This document shows positions 11,848 through 20,751 of a stretch of 64,000 bases of DNA, one piece after another. Origin of the DNA: Agrococcus terreus (GTDB lineage: Bacteria; Actinomycetota; Actinomycetes; Actinomycetales; Microbacteriaceae). Under the pieces are notes generated by a model, which was not told where the DNA came from, did no database searches, and was given only the letters and a program-made list of their open reading frames with translations. The position numbers were made by a program, and so were the translations under genes. Each line of letters begins with the position of its first letter. Position 1 is the first letter of the stretch. The stretch covers positions 1-64,000 of the forward strand of contig NZ_BMLM01000002.1 of assembly GCF_014645235.1 (NCBI RefSeq), in the 5' to 3' direction.

Positions 11848-12834
11848 TCAGGGCGCGCGGCCGTCGGCTGTGTCGTCCGCGTCGGGAGCGCGGCCCGTGA
11901 GCCCGAGCGTCCCGCCACCGCCGACGGCGTTGCCGGTGTTCGCATCGACGCCGCGCTGTGTCAGCAGCAGCTGCGTGTCGGTCGCGCCGCCCGCGTTGCC
12001 TGGGCGCTTGCCGCCCGCCGCGCGCGGGCTCGCCGAGACCCGCCGCTGCGCGATCGTCGCGACCCATGACAGCAGGAGGCAGATGGCGATGTAGATGGCG
12101 CCGATCACGATGGTCGACTGGATGATCGGCCGGTCGAGCGTCGCCGCCGAGCCGAGGCGCTTCGCGATGAAGAGGAGCTCCTCGAACGTGATGATGAAGC
12201 CGAGCGCGGTGTCCTTCAGCGTCACGACGAGCTGCGCGATGATCACCGGGAGCATCGAGCGGATCGCCTGCGGCATGAGGATGAGGCGCATGACGCCGGA
12301 CTTGCGGAGTCCGATCGCGTAGCCGGCCTCCTTCTGGCCGCGCGGCAGAGACTCGACGCCCGCGCGGATGACCTCGGCGAGCACCGAGCCGTTGTAGGCG
12401 ATGAGCGCGATGACGACGGCCCAGTACGGCGGCAGGCGAGGCCCGAGGACCGGCAGCGCGTAGTAGAGCAGCATCATGAAGATGAGGACCGGCACCGCAC
12501 GCAGCACCTCGGTCACGATGGCCGCCGGGATGCGCACGGCGCGGTGGTCCGACAGCCGCGCGATCGCGAGGACGAAGCCGAGCGCGAGGGCGCCGATGGC
12601 CGCGACGACGAACGCGCCGAGCGTGTTCTGCAGGCCCTGGAGGATCTGCGCCCAGATGGTCTGGTAGGCGAACGCCTCCCACTTGCTGGCGCTGAACTGG
12701 CCGGTCTCTGCCATGCGCCAGACGATCCAGCCGAGCACCGCGATGACCGCGGCGACGGTCACGACGCCGAGGATGCGGTTGCGCGCGATGGCGCGCGGGC
12801 CGGGGACGTCGTACAGGACGGATGCCTGGCTCAT
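11848..12834 (-). CDS. gluD: Glutamate-type ABC transporter permease (second subunit)
   Basis: Membrane permease of a polar amino-acid importer (HisM/GltK family). The protein is 328 residues, with an N-terminal helix, about five further helices and the EAA loop (ESLPRGQKEAGYAIGLRKSG). It overlaps gluC by 4 bp (ATGA). The last 55 or so residues after the final helix are a soluble, Gly/Thr/Asp-rich tail that is longer than usual. The order gluA-B-C-D matches the Corynebacterium glutamate uptake operon. Glutamate is the likely but unproven substrate. Confidence 0.88.
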   Translation of the reverse strand: MSQASVLYDVPGPRAIARNRILGVVTVAAVIAVLGWIVWRMAETGQFSASKWEAFAYQTIWAQILQGLQNTLGAFVVAAIGALALGFVLAIARLSDHRAVRIPAAIVTEVLRAVPVLIFMMLLYYALPVLGPRLPPYWAVVIALIAYNGSVLAEVIRAGVESLPRGQKEAGYAIGLRKSGVMRLILMPQAIRSMLPVIIAQLVVTLKDTALGFIITFEELLFIAKRLGSAATLDRPIIQSTIVIGAIYIAICLLLSWVATIAQRRVSASPRAAGGKRPGNAGGATDTQLLLTQRGVDANTGNAVGGGGTLGLTGRAPDADDTADGRAP

Positions 12835-13481
12835 CGCGCCACCTTCCAGCGTCGTTCGAGCTGCGACTGGAGCAGCGTGAGGAGCATCACGAGGGCGACG
12901 AAGATGATCGCGACCCAGAGGAGCACGTCCATCGCGTTCTCGCCGCGCTCGGACATGTAGGCGCGGATCGACCCGAGGTTGAGCACCGAGAAGCCCGCCG
13001 CGACCGTCGTGTTCTTCAGCAGCGCGATGAAGACGCTCATCATCGGCGGGATCACCGCGCGCATCGCCTGCGGCAGGATGACGAGCGACATGACCTGGCC
13101 GAACGGCAGGCCGATCGCCCGCGCGGCCTCGGCCTGGCCCACGGGGACCGTGTTGATGCCGGCGCGCATCGTCTCCGCCACGTAGGTCGCGGTGTACAGG
13201 CCGAGCGCCCACACGGCGAGTCCGAGGAAGTCGACGTCGCCCTCGACGAGGACGGGAACGCCGAAGGCGAAGAGGAAGAAGATCAGGGTGAGCGGGGTGT
13301 TGCGCACGAGGTTGACGTAGACCGTCCCCACGGCGCGCGCGATCGGTACGGGCGAGACCCGCATGCCGCCCACGATGACGCCGAGGACGAGCGCGATGGC
13401 GCCGCCGCCGAAGAACAGCACGACGGTGCCCCAGAGCGCCTGGCCCCACAGGTCCAGGTGTCCGAAGAGCGCGTCCAGCAT
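12831..13481 (-). CDS. gluC: Glutamate-type ABC transporter permease (first subunit)
   Basis: A 216-residue polar amino-acid permease with about five membrane helices and the cytoplasmic EAA loop (NTVPVGQAEAARAIGLPFGQ) that docks on the ATPase. It pairs with gluD. A GC hairpin lies between gluB and this gene and may lower its expression relative to the binding protein. Confidence 0.9.
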   Translation of the reverse strand: MLDALFGHLDLWGQALWGTVVLFFGGGAIALVLGVIVGGMRVSPVPIARAVGTVYVNLVRNTPLTLIFFLFAFGVPVLVEGDVDFLGLAVWALGLYTATYVAETMRAGINTVPVGQAEAARAIGLPFGQVMSLVILPQAMRAVIPPMMSVFIALLKNTTVAAGFSVLNLGSIRAYMSERGENAMDVLLWVAIIFVALVMLLTLLQSQLERRWKVAR

Positions 13482-13514
13482 GCGGCTCCCCTCTCTTGTC
13501 AGGAGTCAGCGGTA

Positions 13515-13539
13515 GGGGCGGCGGCTGCGCCGCCGCCCC
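13515..13539 (-). terminator. Intra-operon hairpin between gluB and gluC
   Basis: Perfect 11 bp stem (GGGGCGGCGGC) with a 3-base loop in the 67 bp gap after the gluB stop. It probably acts as a partial terminator or an mRNA-stabilising 3' end, so that the binding protein is made in excess over the permeases. The function is inferred. Confidence 0.6.
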
Positions 13540-13548
13540 CGTCGCGGA

Positions 13549-14454
13549 TCAGTAGCGGTCGACCTCGGGCTGGGTGCCCTCGACGCCCGACGAACCGAGG
13601 TTCGCGTCGTAGATGGCCTGCCAGATGTCCGGGTTCTCCTCGAACAGCGTGTTGATGTGGTCGCGGAGCGCGTCGTCGTCCTTCGGGAGGCCGACGCCGT
13701 AGTTCTCCTCGCTGAAGGGCTCGCCCACGACCTGGAGGTTCTCCGGGTCCTGCGCGGCGTAGCCGATGAGGATCGCCTCGTCGGTCGTGACGCCCTGGAC
13801 GGTGCCGGCGAGCAGCGCTTCGACGCACTGCGAGTAGGTGTCGAACTCGGTCGTCTCGATGTTCGGGTAGTTCTCGCGGATGTTCTGGATCGGCGTCGAG
13901 CCGGTCGCCGAGCAGACGGTCTGGCCGTCCATGTCGTCGATGCTCGCGATGTCCGAGTCGGCGGCGACCAGCAGGCCCTGGCCGGTCACGAAGTACGGAC
14001 CGGCGAAGTCGATCGACTCCTTGCGCGAGTCGGTGATCGAGTAGGTGCCGACGTAGTAGTCGATGTCGCCGTTCTGGATCGCCGTCTCGCGGTTCGCCGA
14101 GGGGATCGACTGGAAGGTGATCTGCTCCTCGTCGAAGCCGAGCGACGCCGCGATCCAGCGCGAGATGTCGACGTCGAAGCCCGTGCGGTCGCCCGTGACG
14201 GGGTCCAGGTAGCCCAGGTTCGGCTGGTCCTCCTTGACGCCGATGGTGACGCCGCCGGCCTCGGTCATGGCATCGAACGTGGGCGAGCCCTCGAGCTGGA
14301 CGTCGGTGGCGACCTCGAAGAGGGCGCCGGTGTCGCCGGTGTCGCCGCCGTCGGTGGCCGCCGGGTCGCCAGGGGTGCCCTGGGCGCAGCCGACCAGTGC
14401 CATGGCGGCGATGGCGCCGATGGCGATGGCGCTGCCGCGTCGCGTGGTGCGCAT
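13549..14454 (-). CDS. gluB: Glutamate-binding lipoprotein of ABC importer
   Basis: Extracellular solute-binding protein of family 3, 301 residues. A lipoprotein signal peptide ends in LVGC with the lipidated Cys at 23, followed by an Asp/Gly/Thr-rich linker. The family 3 core begins with GVTIGVKEDQPNLGYLDP and contains FDVDISRWIA. It captures the amino acid outside the membrane and delivers it to GluCD. It follows gluA by 31 bp. Confidence 0.93.
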   Translation of the reverse strand: MRTTRRGSAIAIGAIAAMALVGCAQGTPGDPAATDGGDTGDTGALFEVATDVQLEGSPTFDAMTEAGGVTIGVKEDQPNLGYLDPVTGDRTGFDVDISRWIAASLGFDEEQITFQSIPSANRETAIQNGDIDYYVGTYSITDSRKESIDFAGPYFVTGQGLLVAADSDIASIDDMDGQTVCSATGSTPIQNIRENYPNIETTEFDTYSQCVEALLAGTVQGVTTDEAILIGYAAQDPENLQVVGEPFSEENYGVGLPKDDDALRDHINTLFEENPDIWQAIYDANLGSSGVEGTQPEVDRY

Positions 14455-14485
14455 GCTGTCTCCTTGTGTGTCTCGGTGCTGGGGT

Positions 14486-15232
14486 CTAGTGGGTGATGAG
14501 CTTGGAGAGGAAGTCCTTGGCGCGGGGCGTGCGCGGGTTCGTGAAGAACTCCTCGGGCACGGCCTCCTCGACGATCTCGCCGTCGGCCATGAACACGACG
14601 CGGTCGGCGGCCTTGCGCGCGAAGCCCATCTCGTGGGTCACGACGATCATCGTCATGCCCTCCTTGGCGAGGCCGACCATGACGTCGAGCACCTCGTTGA
14701 TCATCTCGGGGTCGAGCGCGGACGTCGGCTCGTCGAAGAGCATCACCTTGGGCTTCATCGCGAGCGAGCGGGCGATCGCCACGCGCTGCTGCTGGCCGCC
14801 GGAGAGCTGCGCGGGGTACTTGTCGGCCTGGTGGCCGACGCCGACGCGGTCGAGGAGCGCCCGCGCCTCCTGCTCGGCCTCGCGCTTCGAGAGGCCGCGC
14901 ACCTTGATCGGGCCCAGCGTGACGTTCTCGAGGATCGTCTTGTGCGCGAAGAGGTTGAAGGACTGGAAGACCATGCCGACGTCGGCGCGCAGGCGCGCGA
15001 GCGCCTTGCCCTCGGCGGGCAGCTCCTTGCCGTCGATCGTGATCGAGCCGGACGTGATCGTCTCGAGCCGGTTGATCGAGCGGCAGAGCGTCGACTTGCC
15101 GGAGCCGGAGGGGCCGATGACGACGACCACCTGCCCCTGCTCGACGGCGAGGTTGATGTCCTTGAGGGCGTGGAACTCGCCGTAGTGCTTCTCGACGTGC
15201 TCGAGCTCGACCAGGGGCTGCATGGGAGTCAT
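14486..15232 (-). CDS. gluA: Glutamate-type ABC transporter ATP-binding protein
   Basis: Cytoplasmic ATPase of the importer, 248 residues. Walker [11 protein letters not shown]-loop in MVFQSFNLF, signature LSGGQQQR, Walker [13 protein letters not shown] and switch [10 protein letters not shown] are all present. Two ATG codons are possible: 15232 (MTPMQPL) or three codons later at 15223; neither has a strong ribosome site. It is the first gene of gluABCD. A short dyad (TTTCG-CAA-CGAAA, 15272-15284) lies upstream. Confidence 0.94.
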   Translation of the reverse strand: MTPMQPLVELEHVEKHYGEFHALKDINLAVEQGQVVVVIGPSGSGKSTLCRSINRLETITSGSITIDGKELPAEGKALARLRADVGMVFQSFNLFAHKTILENVTLGPIKVRGLSKREAEQEARALLDRVGVGHQADKYPAQLSGGQQQRVAIARSLAMKPKVMLFDEPTSALDPEMINEVLDVMVGLAKEGMTMIVVTHEMGFARKAADRVVFMADGEIVEEAVPEEFFTNPRTPRAKDFLSKLITH

Positions 15233-15319
15233 CCAAGCACGGCACCGGTGCGTCGGAGCCCGTCAACGGCCTTTCGCAACGAAACGGTTACACGCGCGCG
15301 GGCGGGCGCACGCGGGGCG

Positions 15320-16132
15320 TCAGCCCCGGCGCTGCGCGAAGGCCGACTGGTAGAGGCAGACGGAGGCGGCCGTGGCGAGGTTGAGCGACTCCGCCTCACC
15401 GAAGACGGGCAGGCGCACAGCGCGGTCGGCGAGCGCGAGCGTGGCGGCGTCGAGGCCGCGGGCCTCGTTGCCGAACAGCCACGCGGTGGGGCCCGCGAGC
15501 CGCCCCGCGCCTTCCAGCGCCAGGAGGTCCTCCCCCGACACGTCGGCGGCGAGCACCGAGAGGCCCGCGGCGCGCGCGGCCTCCACCGCATCCGCGGTCT
15601 CGGCGCCGACCGCGACGTCGACGTGGAAGAGCGAGCCTGTGGTGGAGCGCACGACCTTCGGGGCGTACGGGTCGACGGAGTTCGCCGTCACGATCACGGC
15701 GGAGGCGCCGGCCGCGTCGGCGGCGCGGAGGATCGTGCCGAGGTTGCCGGGATCGCGCACCTCGTGGAGGATCGCGACGAGCGGATGGGGCCGTGCGGCG
15801 GCGCGCGCGATCGCGTCGGCGAGGCGCACGGGCCGCTGGCGCGCGACGGCGACGACGCCCTGCGGGCGCACGGTGTCGGCGATCGCGGCGAGCGCGCGGT
15901 CGGAGACCTCGGTGAGCGGCGCGTGCTCGCCTGCGCGGTCGAGCAGCTCGGGATGGCGCTCGCGCGCCTGCTGGGTCCAGAAGACCTCGACGAGCTGCGC
16001 GCCCTGCCAGCGCACCGCCTCGTCGAGGGCCGCGGGGCCCTCCAACAGGAACAGCCCGGTCTGCGACCGGGCTGCTCGCTGCTGGAGCCTCGCAGCCTCG
16101 CGCACCCGTGGGGCGCGGGGGCTGTCGAGCAT
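15320..16132 (-). CDS. TrmH/SpoU-family RNA 2'-O-methyltransferase
   Basis: SAM-dependent RNA ribose methyltransferase of the SPOUT fold, 270 residues, probably acting on 23S rRNA. An N-terminal SpoU substrate-binding domain (about 1-95) is followed by the knotted domain with HEVRDPGNLGTILRAADAAG, a WLFGNEARGLD loop and the C-terminal SLNLATAASVCLY knot. It starts 2 bp after the rplT stop, with GAGG inside the end of rplT, so it is coupled to ribosomal protein synthesis. The exact target nucleotide cannot be told. Confidence 0.88.
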   Translation of the reverse strand: MLDSPRAPRVREAARLQQRAARSQTGLFLLEGPAALDEAVRWQGAQLVEVFWTQQARERHPELLDRAGEHAPLTEVSDRALAAIADTVRPQGVVAVARQRPVRLADAIARAAARPHPLVAILHEVRDPGNLGTILRAADAAGASAVIVTANSVDPYAPKVVRSTTGSLFHVDVAVGAETADAVEAARAAGLSVLAADVSGEDLLALEGAGRLAGPTAWLFGNEARGLDAATLALADRAVRLPVFGEAESLNLATAASVCLYQSAFAQRRG

Positions 16133-16134
16133 CC

Positions 16135-16515
16135 TCAGGCCTTGGCGGCCGAGGTGTCGGCGGGGAGGGCTGCCTTGGCGGCCTCGACGAGCGTCGCGAA
16201 GGTCGCGGGCTCGTGCACGGCGAGCTCGGCGAGCATGCGGCGGTCGACCTCGATGCCCGCGAGGCCGAGGCCCTGGATGAGGCGGTTGTAGGTCAGGCCG
16301 TTCGCGCGCGACGCGGCGTTGATACGCTGGATCCACAGGCGGCGGAACTCGCCCTTCTTCGCCTTGCGGTCGCGGAAGGCGTAGACGTGCGAGTGGAGCA
16401 GCTGCTCCTTCGCCTTGCGGTACAGGCGCGAGCGCTGGCCCCGGTAGCCGGAGGCCTGCTCGAGGATGACGCGGCGCTTCTTGTGCGCATTCACTGCGCG
16501 CTTGACACGTGCCAT
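16135..16515 (-). CDS. rplT: 50S ribosomal protein L20
   Basis: Large-subunit assembly protein, 126 residues, with the typical start [15 protein letters not shown] and the segment [16 protein letters not shown]. Third gene of infC-rpmI-rplT. In other bacteria L20 represses this operon by binding a leader; here the leader could not be assigned. Confidence 0.98.
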   Translation of the reverse strand: MARVKRAVNAHKKRRVILEQASGYRGQRSRLYRKAKEQLLHSHVYAFRDRKAKKGEFRRLWIQRINAASRANGLTYNRLIQGLGLAGIEVDRRMLAELAVHEPATFATLVEAAKAALPADTSAAKA

Positions 16516-16549
16516 GGTTCTTGACTCTCTTCTCGGTTCCGGGGCCGGG

Positions 16550-16744
16550 TCAGCGGCCGAGCAGCTTCTTGATGACCTTGGCGTCGGCCGGGGCCAGCAC
16601 CTTGTCGCGGTTCAGGCGGCGCGTCTGGACCGACGACTTCACCTCGAGGTTGTGGCGCATGCCGGCCTGCTGCTTGCGGATCTTGCCGCTGCCGGTGACC
16701 TTGAAGCGCTTCTTCGCACCGGAGTGCGTCTTCTGCTTGGGCAT
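16550..16744 (-). CDS. rpmI: 50S ribosomal protein L35
   Basis: 64-residue basic ribosomal protein with the family start [21 protein letters not shown] and the end KKLLGR. It lies between infC and rplT, 29 bp after infC. A clear ribosome site (AAGGAGAG) precedes the ATG. Confidence 0.98.
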   Translation of the reverse strand: MPKQKTHSGAKKRFKVTGSGKIRKQQAGMRHNLEVKSSVQTRRLNRDKVLAPADAKVIKKLLGR

Positions 16745-16773
16745 TCTTCTCTCCTTCGTACGGGCAGCCGCGG

Positions 16774-17868
16774 CTAGGCCGACGGCGTCGCCTTCGGGCT
16801 CGCCGGCTTGGGCGAACCGGTCGTGGGCGCGGCGGGCTTGCCGGGGGTGGCAGGCTTCGCAGCGGGCTTGGGCGCCGCCGGGCGCGCGGTGGGCGAGGCC
16901 GCCGGCTTCGCGGGCGTCGCGTCGCCGGCCGGCTTCGGGGCCGGCGGGCGCGGCGCACCGGCCGGGCGCGGGGCGCCGGCGGGCGTCGGGCGCACGGAGC
17001 GCGCCTGCGGACGGTCGCCCTGCGGGCGGTCGGAGCGGTCGGGGCGGTCGCCGCGGTCCGGGCGGTCGCCGCGGTCCGGGCGGTCGCCGCGGTCCGGGCG
17101 GTCGCCGCGGCCGCGCGACGGGCGGTCGATGCGCTCGCCGCGGTCGAAGCGGTCGGGCCGCTCAGCGCGCACGGGGCGCTCGGCGCGGATGAAGCCGTCG
17201 GCCGAGGGGACGCCGGCAGGCAGCGCGGGCTTGGCGGGGCGCGCGGCCTCGACCTCTGCCTGGTGCGCGGCCTGGCGCTCGGCCTCGATGCGGCGCTTCT
17301 CCTGGTCGGCCTTGCGCTGCTCCTGGCGGCTCGTGTTGAGCTCGGCCTTCGCGTCCGACTTCGAGCGCGTCGGGCCGATGATCATCGTCATGTTGCGGCC
17401 GTCGATCGTCGGCGACGACTCGACCGTGCCGTACTCGGCGATCTCCTCCGCGAAGCGCTGCAGCAGGCGCACGCCCATCTCGGGGCGCGACTGCTCGCGG
17501 CCTCGGAAGAGGATCATCGCCTTGACCTTGTCGCCCGCCTCCAGGAAGCCCTGGGCACGCTTGCGCTTCGTCTCGTAGTCGTGCTCGTCGATCTTCAGGC
17601 GGAACCGGACCTCCTTGAGGACGGTGTTCGCCTGGTTGCGACGGGCCTCCTTGGCCTTCTGCGCCTGCTCGTACTTGAACTTGCCGAAGTCCATGATCTT
17701 GACGACGGGCGGGCGCGAGTTCGGCGCCACCTCGACGAGGTCGAGGTCCGCCTCTCGGGCAAGACGAAGGGCATCCTCGACCCGGACGACGCCGACCTGC
17801 TCGCCGGCGGGGCCGACCAGACGGACTTCGGGGACGCGGATGCGCTCGTTGATGCGGGGATCGCTGAT
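16774..17868 (-). CDS. infC: Translation initiation factor IF-3 with long repeat-rich C-terminal tail
   Basis: Binds the 30S subunit and monitors start-codon choice. Homology begins at [17 protein letters not shown], with no ATG, GTG or TTG there. An AAGGAG ribosome site lies six bases before ATC (17868-17866), so the start is the rare codon ATC, as in other infC genes where a poor start allows autoregulation. The IF3 N and C domains span about 1-172. Residues 175-364 form an unusual tail: a charged helix, an Arg/Asp repeat (period 6, DRGDRP type) and a Pro/Ala/Lys-rich end. The usual IF3 length is 170-210. Confidence 0.93.
   Translation of the reverse strand: MSDPRINERIRVPEVRLVGPAGEQVGVVRVEDALRLAREADLDLVEVAPNSRPPVVKIMDFGKFKYEQAQKAKEARRNQANTVLKEVRFRLKIDEHDYETKRKRAQGFLEAGDKVKAMILFRGREQSRPEMGVRLLQRFAEEIAEYGTVESSPTIDGRNMTMIIGPTRSKSDAKAELNTSRQEQRKADQEKRRIEAERQAAHQAEVEAARPAKPALPAGVPSADGFIRAERPVRAERPDRFDRGERIDRPSRGRGDRPDRGDRPDRGDRPDRGDRPDRSDRPQGDRPQARSVRPTPAGAPRPAGAPRPPAPKPAGDATPAKPAASPTARPAAPKPAAKPATPGKPAAPTTGSPKPASPKATPSA
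17044..17110. repeat. 18 bp tandem repeat inside infC
   Basis: Three perfect copies and one partial copy of an 18 bp unit (17044-17061, 17062-17079, 17080-17097, 17098-17110). In the infC frame each unit encodes six residues of the DRGDRP repeat. The unit length keeps the frame, so copy number could vary between strains without breaking the gene. Confidence 0.85.
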
Positions 17869-18094
17869 CGCGGGCTCCTTCTCGTTGCTTCGTGTGCTGG
17901 GGTGCACGGCGAACGGGGAGCCTCGCGCGGGACCTGCCTGCGCATGCTCAGCACCCTCCGACGACGTGCGCCCGGGTGCCGCTGACCCGATAGCCTGGTG
18001 CGGCTGCGGGTGGGATCGCTCCTCTTTCACCTCCGGGCTGACGCCCGAAACCTGCAGAAGCCTAGCAGAGACCACTCCTCAGGAGAAGACCGCG
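17869..18094. other. Divergent spacer between infC and DUF1844 gene
   Basis: Carries the infC leader (minus) and the promoter of the DUF1844 gene (plus). TAGCCT on the plus strand near 17991 is a possible -10. A 5 bp hairpin (CGGGC/GCCCG around 18029-18046) lies in either transcript. No known L20 or IF3 leader structure was recognised. Confidence 0.4.
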
Positions 18095-18460
18095 ATGACC
18101 GACTCCACGCCGCACCACACCCACGACGAGACGGCGGGCCAGGCCCGCGACATCGCGGAGGTGCCTGCGGTCGAGCTCATCAACACCGTCGCGATCCACC
18201 TGCTCAGCGCCGCCGCCGTCAAGCTCGGCCTGGGCGAGGGCCCGGATGCCGCCGACGAGATCGACCTCGACGAGGCGCGCAAGCTCATCAACGCCCTCGC
18301 AGGCCTCGTGACCGCCGCCGCCCCCGAGATCGGCAGCATCCACGCCGCGCCGCTGCGCGACGGCCTGCGCTCGGTGCAGCTCGCGTTCCGCGAGGCGAGC
18401 ACGATCCCCGACGCCCCGGGCAAGGGCCCGGGCGAGAAGTTCACGGGCCCGGTCAACTAG
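18095..18460 (+). CDS. DUF1844 domain protein
   Basis: 121-residue protein of unknown function, conserved in actinobacteria next to infC. Core: VELINTVAIHLLSAAAVKLGLGEG, DLDEARKLINALAGLVTAA and PLRDGLRSVQLAFREAS. It looks all-alpha and cytoplasmic, with no signal peptide. The N-terminus is His/Asp-rich (HHTHDE). The ATG was chosen for its AGGAGAAG ribosome site. It is transcribed divergently from infC. Confidence 0.85.
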   Translation: MTDSTPHHTHDETAGQARDIAEVPAVELINTVAIHLLSAAAVKLGLGEGPDAADEIDLDEARKLINALAGLVTAAAPEIGSIHAAPLRDGLRSVQLAFREASTIPDAPGKGPGEKFTGPVN

Positions 18461-18483
18461 CGCCGGTCTCGCGCTCGGCCACC

Positions 18484-19302
18484 TCAGCCGCGGTCGGCGC
18501 GCGTCACCGCGACGACCGCCGGCGCGGCGAGCGGCAGGCGCGCGGCGCCGCCGTCCCAGCGGTGCACGCGGACGGCGAGGCTCACCACCCGCTGGCGGAG
18601 GATCGCCGCCCGACCGAGGACGGCGGCCGCGGCCTGCACCTGCTGCGCGGCGTCCGCCGCGTCGTCGACCAGCGCGTGCGCCTCGAGCTCCGCCCCCGCG
18701 AGCCGGCTCGTCGGATCGCCCGAGGCGATCACGACCGCCTGCACGGCGGGCGCCACGAACATCGCGTCGAGCACGGCCTCGCGCACCTCGGCGTCGTCGA
18801 GCGGCGAGGCCCAGGGCTCGTCAGCCAGGAGCGCCTCGAGCATCGTGCGGGTGAGCACGAACTCGGTGGCGGCGCCCGGGTCGACCACCACGCGCGCGGG
18901 CCCGTCGAGCGCCGCCGCCGCGGCGCGGTCGACCCCCGTCGGCACGGGCCGCGCCGCCGGATCCCACGCCTGCATCGCCGCGACGCTCGCGAACATCGGC
19001 AGGATGGGCGCGCCGTCGGGGCCGCCGACCGTCACGATCGAGAGCTCCTGCGTCTTGTCGACGAGCCGGCGTGCGTCGTCGAGGCCGGTCTCCCCCGCCG
19101 CCGCCAGCAGCGGCACGAGGAGGCGCTGGCCGCGGAGCGCGTCGACGACGGCCGCCTGGCCGGCACCGCCGTCCCGCAGCGCCGCCACCGCGTCCGCCCA
19201 TCCGGGAGGCGCCGAGCCGTCGTCGCCCGCGTACGCGGTGTCGTGGTGCGTGAACGAGCGGCCCTCCCAGGGCCGCCCGGCGGAGTCGGCGCCGCGGCTC
19301 AC
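18484..19302 (-). CDS. SseB-family N-terminal domain protein
   Basis: 272-residue protein resembling the SseB N-terminal domain: the block LRGQRLLVPLLA, then TQELSIVTVGGPDGAPILPMFASVAAMQAWDPAARPVP. The function in actinobacteria is unknown. GTG start. It lies 10 bp downstream of priA and could be cotranscribed with the his genes. No signal peptide or membrane helix. Confidence 0.75.
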   Translation of the reverse strand: MSRGADSAGRPWEGRSFTHHDTAYAGDDGSAPPGWADAVAALRDGGAGQAAVVDALRGQRLLVPLLAAAGETGLDDARRLVDKTQELSIVTVGGPDGAPILPMFASVAAMQAWDPAARPVPTGVDRAAAAALDGPARVVVDPGAATEFVLTRTMLEALLADEPWASPLDDAEVREAVLDAMFVAPAVQAVVIASGDPTSRLAGAELEAHALVDDAADAAQQVQAAAAVLGRAAILRQRVVSLAVRVHRWDGGAARLPLAAPAVVAVTRADRG

Positions 19303-19312
19303 GGGGTGGGCG

Positions 19313-20062
19313 TCAGTCGCCGGCGACGTCGAGCGCCGCCGCGAGCGTGAAGGCTCCGGCGTAGAGCGCCTTGCCGACGATGACGCCCTCGATGCCCGCG
19401 GGCACGAGCTCGCGGAGCGCCGCGATGTCGTCGAGGGTCGAGACGCCGCCCGAGGCCACGACGGGCTTCTCGGTGCGCTCGGCCACCTGGCGGAGCAGCT
19501 CGATGTTCGGGCCCTGGAGCGTGCCGTCCTTCGTGACGTCGGTGACGACGTAGCGCGAGCAGCCGGCGGCCTCGAGGCGGTCGAGGACGTCCCACAGGTC
19601 GCCGCCGTCCTGGGTCCAGCCGCGCGCCGCGAGCGTCGTGCCGCGCACGTCGAGGCCGACCGCGATCTGGTCGCCGTACTCGGCGATGACCGAGGCGGTC
19701 CACTCGGGGTTCTCGAGCGCCGCGGTCCCGAGGTTGATGCGCTTCACGCCCGTGGCGAGCGCCGCCTCCAGAGACCCCTCGTCGCGGATGCCGCCCGACA
19801 GCTCGACGTTGACGCGGCCCTTCACGGCCTTGATGACCTTCTTGATGACGGCGCGGTTGTCGCCCCGGCCGAAGGCGGCGTCGAGGTCGACCAGGTGGAG
19901 CCACTCGGCGCCCTGGCGAACCCAGTCCTCCGCGGCCTCGACGGGGCTGCCGAAGGAGGTCTCGGTGCCGGCCTTGCCCTGCGTGAGGCGCACGGCCTTG
20001 CCGCCGGCGACGTCCACCGCGGGGAGCAGCTGGAGCTTGGGTGACTGGTTGAAGTCGGTCAT
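19313..20062 (-). CDS. priA: PriA/HisA: phosphoribosyl isomerase
   Basis: A beta-alpha barrel isomerase of 249 residues that converts ProFAR to PRFAR in histidine synthesis. In most actinobacteria the same enzyme also does the TrpF step of tryptophan synthesis (PriA). Barrel phosphate-binding motifs ([22 protein letters not shown]) and catalytic-type Asp residues ([15 protein letters not shown] and [15 protein letters not shown]) are present. Dual function is inferred from taxonomy. The start has a GGAAGG site; a TAGCAT -10 near 20094-20099 may drive it. Confidence 0.92.
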   Translation of the reverse strand: MTDFNQSPKLQLLPAVDVAGGKAVRLTQGKAGTETSFGSPVEAAEDWVRQGAEWLHLVDLDAAFGRGDNRAVIKKVIKAVKGRVNVELSGGIRDEGSLEAALATGVKRINLGTAALENPEWTASVIAEYGDQIAVGLDVRGTTLAARGWTQDGGDLWDVLDRLEAAGCSRYVVTDVTKDGTLQGPNIELLRQVAERTEKPVVASGGVSTLDDIAALRELVPAGIEGVIVGKALYAGAFTLAAALDVAGD

Positions 20063-20112
20063 GACGAGAGATGCCTTCCGGGACGGAGCCGTAGCGATGC
20101 TACTGCCGTCGG

Positions 20113-20751
20113 TCAGAGCGAGCGAACCCAGTTGCCGAGCAGGCGGAGGCCCGCCTCGCCCGACTTCTCGGGGTGGAACTGCGTGGCCGAGAGCGGGCCG
20201 TTCTCGACGGCCGCGATGAAGCGCTCGCCGTGCTCGGCCCAGGTGACCTGCGGCTGGCGGATGCGCGGGTGCGGGTCGATGAGCCACTCGGTCGCGGCGT
20301 AGGAGTGGACGAAGTAGAAGCGCTCGTCGCGGATGCCGGCGAACAGCGTCGAGGCCTCGGAGGCCTCGACCTCGGCCCAGCCCATGTGCGGCAGGACCGG
20401 TGCGTCGAGGCGGCGGACCACGCCGGGCCACTCGTCGAGGCCCGCGACGTCGCCGCCGCCCTCCTCGCCCGAGGCGAAGAGCACCTGCATGCCGACGCAG
20501 ATGCCGAGCACGGGGCGGCCGCCCGCGAGCCGGCGGCCGATGAGCTCGCCGCCGTGGACGGCGTCGATGCCGGCCATCACGGCGGCCATCGAGCCCACGC
20601 CGGGCACGACGAGGCCGTCGGCCTCGAGCACCTGCCGGCGGTCGGCGGTGAGCGTCACGTCGGCGCCGCCAGCCTCGATCGCCTTGGCGGCGGAGTGGAC
20701 GTTGCCGAGCCCGTGGTCGAGCAGGACGACACGAGGACGCGCAGCGGTCAC
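20113..20751 (-). CDS. hisH: Imidazole glycerol phosphate synthase, glutaminase subunit
   Basis: Class I glutamine amidotransferase, 212 residues, supplying ammonia to HisF. The nucleophile Cys lies in GICVGMQ and the catalytic His/Glu in FHPEKSG. GTG start overlapping the hisB stop (GTGA). The partner hisF is not in the window. Confidence 0.95.
   Translation of the reverse strand: MTAARPRVVLLDHGLGNVHSAAKAIEAGGADVTLTADRRQVLEADGLVVPGVGSMAAVMAGIDAVHGGELIGRRLAGGRPVLGICVGMQVLFASGEEGGGDVAGLDEWPGVVRRLDAPVLPHMGWAEVEASEASTLFAGIRDERFYFVHSYAATEWLIDPHPRIRQPQVTWAEHGERFIAAVENGPLSATQFHPEKSGEAGLRLLGNWVRSL

Noticed and set aside
17044-17110. Regular repeats that could suggest a CRISPR array
   Set aside because: Units are 18 bp, contiguous with no spacers, and in frame within infC.
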